A DNA stretch of 26,803 nt from positions 1-26,803 of IMG/VR virus record IMGVR_UViG_3300028844_001926. One strand, written 5' to 3'. The notes below the pieces were generated by a model, which was not told the DNA's origin, made no database searches, and was given only the letters and a program-made list of their open reading frames with translations. Below, piece by piece: positions 22,543 to 26,803 of the stretch; the first letter of the stretch is position 1; each line of letters opens with the position of its first letter. The position numbers and the translations under genes are program-made. This stretch comes from a virus.

Positions 22543-24015
22543 ATGCCACCACCAGTAGTAGCCGCAGTAGTTTCAGCAGTAGTAACAGCCGTAGTAACAA
22601 CAGTTATTACAGTGGTTGTTGAAGAAGTAATTGAAGCAGTATTTGGCAAAGACAATACAGATGTGCGTGATGAAGCAGGTGCAATGGCACAATCAACAAC
22701 ACAAGCAAGAGCATTACTTGTAAACAAAAACTCAAACAACGCAGAGATTCCTGTTATATACGGAAAACTAAGAACAGGCGGAACAAGAGTTTACATGGAA
22801 ACATCAAACTCAAGTGGAAGCACTGCAAACAATGAAGCAGGCAATGAATACTTTAACTGTATTATTGCAATGTGTGAAGGTAAAATGGGCAACATCAGAG
22901 AATTATACTTTGGTGATGATCTTGTGTGGAGTGGTAATCAAGGTGGAGACAATGGAACTACACTAAGTGGATATGCAAGTGGAACATATCAAAGTGCCTT
23001 AAATGATAACTCAACAATCAAATACTACAACGGAAGCACAAGTCAAACAAGAGATTCAAATGTAGGTAACAGTGTTGGCAGTGATTGGCCAACTAATGCA
23101 GACCTTAAAGGAATTGCATATTTAAGTATTAGATTAAAAGCAAACGCAGAAGCTTATGCAGGTGGACTTCCGCTGTTTACCGCAGTATTAGAAGGTAAAG
23201 CAATTCCAAATGTAAGTAATATCACAGACGGACAAACAAGCACACCATCAACTACAACAGGTGCAGACCAAAATGCAGTTGATGTTATATATGATTATCT
23301 TACAAATAAAATATACGGCAAGGGATTAGATCACGATTCAAGTGGTAATTATGTTGCAGGCAAAGATATTGATATAGCAAGTTTCAAAGATGCAAGAACA
23401 CACGCCGCTAGTAGTGGACATGTATACAACGGAACACTATCAACTAGACAAAGAATATACGAAAACATACAAAGACTAACAAGTAGTTGTAATGGATTGC
23501 TTGTTTACAGTGCAGGCAAATACAAAATGGTTATACAAAGACCAAATGAATATGATGCCAATACTGCATATCAATTTACAGAAGAAAATATGTTAACCAA
23601 TGTTACTATATCAAAAGGATCTAAAACAAATAGATTAAACAAAATTAGCACAGGATTCAGTGATGCTAGTATAAAATATGTTGACAATATAGAAATACTA
23701 GAAGACAGTGGTTATTTAAGTGCAGACAATGGCGCAGTATTAGAAACAACAACAGACCAGCAAATGGTTACAAGTGCCAGTAGAATTGCTACACTAAATA
23801 GATATAAGTTAGATAAAAGTAGATATCAAACTGCAATTAAGTTTACTGCAACACACCAATCATTGATAGTAGAAGCAGGTGATGTTGTTGGAATTAAACA
23901 AGATGCATTAGGTTGGACAACAGCCAAACCATTTAGAATTATGTCAACTGAAATTGCAGGAAACAATACTATTGAATTTAGTGCAGTTGAATATATTTCA
24001 AGCATACAAATATAA
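22543..24015 (+). CDS. Tail hub / tip attachment protein (J-like), 490 aa
   Basis: An Ala/Val-rich hydrophobic N-terminus (AAVVSAVVTAVVTTVITVVV, residues 7-26) is followed by NAEIPVIYGKLRTGGTRVYM, the I-P-V-x-Y-G-x-x-R-x-G-G motif seen near the N-terminus of lambda I/J-type tail tip proteins. Downstream are LFTAVLEGKAIPNV, then a helical region with ENIQRLTSSCNGLLVYSAGK and IVEAGDVVGIKQDALGW, as in the hub domains of such proteins. It is much shorter than lambda J (about 1130 aa), so receptor binding is probably left to the giant fibre. It sits next to the NlpC/P60-like gene. Confidence 0.75.
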   Translation: MPPPVVAAVVSAVVTAVVTTVITVVVEEVIEAVFGKDNTDVRDEAGAMAQSTTQARALLVNKNSNNAEIPVIYGKLRTGGTRVYMETSNSSGSTANNEAGNEYFNCIIAMCEGKMGNIRELYFGDDLVWSGNQGGDNGTTLSGYASGTYQSALNDNSTIKYYNGSTSQTRDSNVGNSVGSDWPTNADLKGIAYLSIRLKANAEAYAGGLPLFTAVLEGKAIPNVSNITDGQTSTPSTTTGADQNAVDVIYDYLTNKIYGKGLDHDSSGNYVAGKDIDIASFKDARTHAASSGHVYNGTLSTRQRIYENIQRLTSSCNGLLVYSAGKYKMVIQRPNEYDANTAYQFTEENMLTNVTISKGSKTNRLNKISTGFSDASIKYVDNIEILEDSGYLSADNGAVLETTTDQQMVTSASRIATLNRYKLDKSRYQTAIKFTATHQSLIVEAGDVVGIKQDALGWTTAKPFRIMSTEIAGNNTIEFSAVEYISSIQI

Positions 24016-24027
24016 GGAATAATAATT

Positions 24028-24243
24028 ATGAGTAGAATTAGTGTAAACGGAGGTGTAACAACTCCTGCACCAGATCAAACTGATGTTGTAACAAGAGCAC
24101 CAGTTGGTATATTGAAAGATATTGTTATTGAAAGAACAGGTGCAAATGCAGTTGCAAATGGACATTTATTACAGTATAATGCAGATGCAACACCAGAACC
24201 GCAATGGGAAAATAGTAATGTCATTGACGGAGGCACTTACTAA
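24028..24243 (+). CDS. Small structural-like protein, 71 aa
   Basis: The product (MSRISVNGGVTTPAPDQTDV at the N-terminus) contains GHLLQYNADATPEPQWENSN, which resembles the G-x-x-L-x-Y-N...W motif that recurs in repeat modules of phage fibres, including the giant fibre here. I do not recognise a named family. Located 12 bases after the J-like gene, with AAGGAATAATA as the ribosome region, it may bridge hub and fibre. Function unknown. Confidence 0.65.
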   Translation: MSRISVNGGVTTPAPDQTDVVTRAPVGILKDIVIERTGANAVANGHLLQYNADATPEPQWENSNVIDGGTY

Positions 24244-24303
24244 AACACCGCGTTAAACCCATCAAATCAACGCATACAGCGTAGATAATTTACAGGATAT
24301 ACT

Positions 24304-24852
24304 ATGAACACCCCCACAGATTATACCACATATGGTGGTAAGCAAAGACTCAAAGCCATGTTTCAAAGAGTGTTAGATTTAGAAGATTATAAGAAACTAA
24401 CACACTTTGTTTTCTTACACACAGACTTTAAAGAAGAAATACCAGGAACATACAGTGTGTATCATATGCACAAAGAGGGACTGGCAATTGCCACAAATGC
24501 ATTGTGCATAAATGAATGGCTAAAACTACATGACATGCCAGTTAGACCAAAGATAAATGATTACACAGTGCAAAGAAAATTACTACATAACCAGGACGAA
24601 AGAATAGACAACAGGACTGAAGAAAGCGTTAACATGCAAAACAAACGAGGACGCAAACTAGGAGGAACAAACAATTTTGATCCTAATGCAGATCTTACTG
24701 CTAACATATGGAGTTGGCACAGTGCAGGAGTTACATCAGCAAAAATAAGCAGACGATTGGGAGTTACGCCAGCGGCTGTATATTATCATATAAAGAAATA
24801 CAAAAAAGCCAACCCAGATTATATTAAAGAGTTCTTAGAGGTTGACAGCTAA
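24304..24852 (+). CDS. Protein with C-terminal helix-turn-helix, possible regulator, 182 aa
   Basis: Residues 1-95 form a novel N-terminal domain (TTYGGKQRLKAMFQRVLDLE near the start). A charged linker MQNKRGRKLGGTNN follows. The C-terminus (about 135-175) is a helix-turn-helix: IWSWHSAGVTSAKISRRLGV then TPAAVYYHIKKYKK, typical of small DNA-binding modules. The start is weakly marked (ACAGGAT eight bases upstream). It is the last gene before promoter P2, whose -35 box lies within its final codons, with an inverted repeat covering its stop codon. That suggests it may act on the early region. A role as terminase- or fibre-associated protein cannot be excluded. Confidence 0.7.
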   Translation: MNTPTDYTTYGGKQRLKAMFQRVLDLEDYKKLTHFVFLHTDFKEEIPGTYSVYHMHKEGLAIATNALCINEWLKLHDMPVRPKINDYTVQRKLLHNQDERIDNRTEESVNMQNKRGRKLGGTNNFDPNADLTANIWSWHSAGVTSAKISRRLGVTPAAVYYHIKKYKKANPDYIKEFLEVDS

Positions 24853-24870
24853 GGTTTCTTAGTGTATAAA
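24842..24870 (+). promoter_or_regulatory. Near-consensus sigma70 promoter (P2) with inverted repeat in spacer
   Basis: TTGACA (24842-24847) and TATAAA (24865-24870) are 17 bases apart; the -35 box is inside the end of the HTH gene. The spacer holds CTAAG-GTTT-CTTAG (24849-24862), a possible operator. The -10 box overlaps TATAAATA, so it could also be read by a T4-type late sigma factor. Downstream is a structured RNA, not a gene. Confidence 0.75.
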
Positions 24871-24876
24871 TAGTAT

Positions 24877-25094
24877 TAGTAAATTAAAACATTTCAAGTA
24901 TATTACTCAAATGATTACAGTCAAGACATTCTCCAAAATGTTCAATAGTTTTAGTTTACAGTTGTATAAGGGTTATCTAGGAAATTCATTGCCTAGCTCC
25001 AACAAAATGTAACTGGAAACAGTGCCATATAGCAGACAACTGCCCACTACTTTATACAATGAATCTTAAAAAGGCGCAGAAATGCGTCTTTTTT
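24877..25094 (+). ncRNA. Candidate structured small RNA (about 220 nt)
   Basis: Between promoter P2 and the terminator at 25072-25094 lies a folded region. A closing stem TTGTATAA/TTATACAA (24962-24969 with 25052-25059) encloses CTAGG/CCTAG (24977-24981 with 24992-24996), the tetraloop hairpin ACTG-GAAA-CAGT (25012-25023) and GCAG/CTGC (25032-25035 with 25040-25043). Upstream is ACATT/AATGT (24926-24930 with 24937-24941). CAGTTGT (24959-24965) can pair instead with ACAACTG (25036-25042), so two folds exclude each other. A 33-codon frame at 24911-25012 has no ribosome site. I do not recognise the family; a regulatory RNA is the best reading. Confidence 0.55.
25072..25094 (+). terminator. Rho-independent terminator with GAAA tetraloop
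   Basis: AGGCGCA-GAAA-TGCGTCT forms a seven-base stem with one G-U pair, flanked by AAAA before and six T (25089-25094) after. It ends the P2 RNA and would also stop late transcription coming from the tail operon. Confidence 0.85.
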
Positions 25095-25095
25095 C

Positions 25096-25124
25096 TTGAC
25101 TAAAGCGTGTTTTTGTAGTATAAT
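25096..25124 (+). promoter_or_regulatory. Near-consensus sigma70 promoter (P3) for the early operon
   Basis: TTGACT (25096-25101) and TATAAT (25119-25124) are 17 bases apart. The -35 box begins one base after the terminator T-run, so terminator and promoter are fused. ATAAATA at 25126-25132 follows the -10. The transcript would start near 25131 and carry ATAAAAG/CTTTTAT (25139-25145 with 25152-25158) in its leader before the gene at 25180. Confidence 0.85.
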
Positions 25125-25179
25125 GATAAATACATATAATAAAAGAATTGACTTTTATTTTATAACATAGGAGAATACA

Positions 25180-25626
25180 ATGCTACACATATACCCAACA
25201 TTATTAAAACAACAAGCACGAAGTCACGGTAGACAACCTACTGGCAGTGTTAGAGTGAAAATCACAGCAGGCGAGAAAAAGTCTGTGTTAGAAGTGTTCC
25301 GTAGACACAGTGACTTTTATAAAGAATATCCAGACTTATATTACCAACATCATGATAGAATTGGTAACGACAGTGTTACATACACTACATCAGAAATCAT
25401 AGCAGATATTAATAAAAAGATTCCAGACTGGAAATCTAAGTCTACCAATGACATATATGAAAGTTATCTAATGCGTCACAACCATGTTGTTACTACTGCA
25501 GCTGAAAAGATATGCAAAATGCATGATTGCACAATAGCTGATGAATACATTGATCAATATTTTATACATTACGGACCAAGTGCGCCAAAACATACGCCAA
25601 ATAGTGGCTTATGGGAGGTTCAATAA
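25180..25626 (+). CDS. Early protein of unknown function, 148 aa
   Basis: This is the first gene of the operon behind promoter P3, with TAGGAGAATACA as a good ribosome site. The product starts MLHIYPTLLKQQARSHGRQP and is helical and His/Lys-rich, with GSVRVKITAGEKKSVLEVFR, EIIADINKKIPDWKSKSTND and a C-terminal MHDCTIADEYIDQYFIHYGP. I do not recognise a domain; there is no membrane segment. Its first place in the early operon suggests a host-takeover or replication-control role, but this is inference. Its stop overlaps the start of the next frame as TAATG. Confidence 0.75.
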   Translation: MLHIYPTLLKQQARSHGRQPTGSVRVKITAGEKKSVLEVFRRHSDFYKEYPDLYYQHHDRIGNDSVTYTTSEIIADINKKIPDWKSKSTNDIYESYLMRHNHVVTTAAEKICKMHDCTIADEYIDQYFIHYGPSAPKHTPNSGLWEVQ

Positions 25627-25853
25627 TGCTTTTTTTTGCGGCGCCGGAACATTCTATAGTAACTTATAGTATTAAAAGAAACATATATGTTACATATATG
25701 TTACTAGAGAATGTTCCAAAGAAACATTCTCATAAGAAACAAAAATATACCTTTCCCATTGGGAGAACTGCGTTCTCTAGAAGGACTACTAAAAAACAAC
25801 TGAAACTAGGTCTAAAGACCTCAATGACATCACAAATAGGAGACTACAAATGA
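25626..25853 (+). CDS. Doubtful small basic protein over a hairpin-rich region, 75 aa
   Basis: ATG 25626 overlaps the previous stop as TAATG and has GGGAGG about seven bases upstream; an in-frame ATG at 25611 is also possible but sits on the ribosome site. The product is basic, with MLFFAAPEHSIVTYSIKRNI at the N-terminus and KKHSHKKQKYTFPIGRTAFS near the middle. No family is recognised. The whole frame lies over four or more inverted repeats, so the DNA or RNA structure may be the selected feature and the frame incidental. It ends as ATGA over the next start. Confidence 0.45.
   Translation: MLFFAAPEHSIVTYSIKRNIYVTYMLLENVPKKHSHKKQKYTFPIGRTAFSRRTTKKQLKLGLKTSMTSQIGDYK
25646..25821. repeat. Dense array of inverted repeats
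   Basis: GGAACATTCTATAGTAAC (25646-25663) and GTTACTAGAGAATGTTCC (25700-25717) form 18-base arms with one mismatch, enclosing a tandem ACATATATGTT repeat (25681-25691 and 25692-25702). The right arm can instead pair as GAGAATGTT/AACATTCTC with 25724-25732. Then come CCC/GGG and GAGAAC/GTTCTC inside CCTT/AAGG (25750-25784), and AGGTC-TAAA-GACCT (25808-25821). A GC-rich palindrome CGGCGCCG precedes it. Origin, packaging site or RNA switch are all possible. Confidence 0.7.
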
Positions 25854-26422
25854 AACTACGGAATATCACAGAAACAAAAAAAGAAGAAAACAAATGGATT
25901 TACTTGCCACAAGATATAGACACAACACAAATTACAAAGATAAGAGTTGAGTTATATGACAATGATCATGACATAAAACCACTTAGTCAAAAGCAAAGAT
26001 ACAGATGTCAATTACATATGTGGACTACATCACCACACAACTCAACTAGTGATTACAAATTATACAATTGGATGAGTGCATTTAAGACTTTCAAAAACAA
26101 CCAATGGAAGAAAGAAAATGATCCACACAAGGAGTGGTATACAAATGAAGTTGAATTTGGCAAAGATCTCAATCAAGAACTAGGAAGTAATGCCGCAATA
26201 ATGCACGCCTGTTTGGGTGCAAAACAAAGTCATAATGGACCTAAAGGCGGATTTGGTGTTTATAATATGCCACGCTATGCAGTTCATTTGGTATATGCAG
26301 AAGGCTATGCACCATTAATTAAATTAAGCATTGAAGATTTCAAGTTTGATTTACATTTAGATAAAAACAGTGAATTTGCAGACTATAAATTACATTATGT
26401 AGATCAAGAGGTAACACAATGA
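25850..26422 (+). CDS. Early protein of unknown function, 190 aa
   Basis: The ATG at 25850 follows TAGGAGACTACAA. The protein begins MKLRNITETKKEENKWIYLP and mixes helices and strands: TKIRVELYDNDHD, YRCQLHMWTTSPHN, then a Gly-rich segment GPKGGFGVYNMPRYAVHLVY near residue 140 and IKLSIEDFKFDLHLD near the end. It has no membrane span and no motif I recognise. It is the largest protein in the early operon and is followed by a coupled start (ATGA). A regulatory or anti-host role is possible but unproven. Confidence 0.75.
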   Translation: MKLRNITETKKEENKWIYLPQDIDTTQITKIRVELYDNDHDIKPLSQKQRYRCQLHMWTTSPHNSTSDYKLYNWMSAFKTFKNNQWKKENDPHKEWYTNEVEFGKDLNQELGSNAAIMHACLGAKQSHNGPKGGFGVYNMPRYAVHLVYAEGYAPLIKLSIEDFKFDLHLDKNSEFADYKLHYVDQEVTQ

Positions 26423-26607
26423 AACTGTTCAAACCTGTAAAAAGAACACTATCAGAACATGAAATATATCTTATGATATTAGATAATGAATATTTTGTAG
26501 AGTTTCATGACTTAGATCATAATCCAATACCATTAGATAAAATGTCAATAGACAAGATATACAATCTAATACAATGGCAAGATGCTTGGAATCAAGCAAA
26601 TGTATAA
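26419..26607 (+). CDS. Small early protein of unknown function, 62 aa
   Basis: The gene starts at ATGA overlapping the previous stop and ends inside the next gene (ATGTATAA overlap). The product (MKLFKPVKRTLSEHEIYLMI at the N-terminus, IDKIYNLIQWQDAWNQANV at the end) is mainly acidic and helical with many aromatic residues. No family is recognised. Tight coupling on both sides makes it a genuine member of the early operon. Confidence 0.7.
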   Translation: MKLFKPVKRTLSEHEIYLMILDNEYFVEFHDLDHNPIPLDKMSIDKIYNLIQWQDAWNQANV

Positions 26608-26758
26608 TATAAAAGGAATAGCGGCAAAATGTGCAAATCATAGTGTGGAATTACGCAGAGGCAGTGGACCACATGCATACCAATTATGGTGTTTGGTGTG
26701 TAACAAGCACATACAATGGGTTAATAATAAACAAGCAATAAGGATAACAGGATTATGA
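26600..26758 (+). CDS. Zinc-ribbon-like small protein, 52 aa, crossing the junction
   Basis: The ATG at 26600 overlaps the preceding stop. The 52 residues contain C11-x2-H14 and C31-x2-C34 (KCANHSVELRR, then LWCLVCNKHIQWV), a spacing that fits a single zinc-ribbon. Small proteins with this C-x2-H...C-x2-C-x-K-H-I-x-W pattern are common in marine phages as I know them, with unknown function. The gene runs through the 144-bp redundancy, and its 3' part is also at 1-99, so it is complete in the circle. The stop overlaps the next gene as ATGA. Confidence 0.75.
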   Translation: MYNIKGIAAKCANHSVELRRGSGPHAYQLWCLVCNKHIQWVNNKQAIRITGL

Positions 26759-26803
26759 TAGTAATAGAAATATATTCATACGAAGATGGAATAAGGTGTG
26801 TGG
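26660..26803. repeat. Right copy of 144-bp end redundancy
   Basis: This is the exact counterpart of bases 1-144. Removing one copy gives a unique length of 26,659 bp. The gene at 26600 reads through this block to its stop at 26758, and the next gene starts at 26755 in this copy (96 in the left copy). Confidence 0.97.
26755..26803 (+). CDS. 5' fragment of the 79-aa gene (complete copy at 96)
   Basis: The last 49 bases are the beginning of the gene that is complete at 96-335 (residues MIVIEIYSYEDGIRCV). It is cut only by the end of the window, not by mutation. Confidence 0.85.
   Translation, partial: MIVIEIYSYEDGIRCV

Noticed and set aside
24911-25012. A 33-codon frame inside the second small RNA
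   Set aside because: It has no ribosome site, and its span coincides with hairpins and the closing stem. Kept only as an alternative.
24962-25060. Short resemblances to bacterial RNase P RNA segments (GGAAA, CAGTGCCA, CTGCCCAC)
   Set aside because: The region is far too short, the order and pairings of the P4 core are not formed, and matches this small occur by chance. A covariance search would settle it.

Overview
The window is a complete, circularly closed genome of a tailed bacteriophage. Bases 1-144 are repeated exactly at 26660-26803, so the unique molecule is about 26,659 bp. The redundancy is either the overlap left by a circular assembly or a short terminal repeat. The sequence is visibly AT-rich, every gene I can support is on the plus strand, and the standard genetic code works throughout. 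The tail genes indicate a siphovirus: a tape measure, a major tail tube protein, a lambda-type frameshifted tail chaperone and an NlpC/P60-like tail-tip protein. The style of the giant fibre repeats is what I know from marine phages. The host cannot be read from the sequence; a low-GC marine bacterium is an inference.

Layout. (1) 25096 to 663, crossing the junction: a small, probably early operon led by a near-consensus sigma70 promoter. It carries seven or eight short proteins of unknown function, one with a C-x2-H...C-x2-C zinc-ribbon pattern. (2) 664-1070: a regulatory region with a perfect TTGACA-17-TATAAT promoter, a compact multi-hairpin RNA ending in a terminator, a second pair of strong hairpins, and the first of three GGATAAATAA motifs. 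(3) 1071-10111: a 40-aa membrane peptide, a BppU-like/Ig-like protein, a 2593-aa tail fibre (about 29% of the genome) and accessory structural proteins. (4) 10125-12203: small terminase, a holin-like cassette (XhlA-like coiled-coil/TM protein, a 15-aa Lys-rich peptide, a two-TM protein), then large terminase. (5) 12278-17170: portal, MuF-like protein, scaffold, major capsid protein, head-tail connector and tail terminator. (6) 17195-24852: tail tube, gp10-like protein, tail chaperones with a -1 frameshift at GGGAAAG, tape measure, distal tail and hub proteins, an NlpC/P60-like protein, a J-like tip protein, and two small proteins, the last with a helix-turn-helix. (7) 24853-25095: a second sigma70-promoted structured RNA with a terminator.

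How it fits together. Two short RNAs, each behind a strong sigma70 promoter and each ending in an intrinsic terminator, bracket the early operon, and their terminators also close the late and early operons. The structural operons are preceded instead by GGATAAATAA, which contains the ATAAATA core of T4-type late promoters, although no gp55-like sigma factor is recognisable here. No polymerase, primase, helicase, integrase or endolysin is recognisable either. The genome therefore has a full virion programme but no visible DNA-replication genes, so it probably relies heavily on the host or on a co-infecting phage. That combination, the two RNAs and a hairpin-dense stretch at 25640-25821 are the parts most worth following up.
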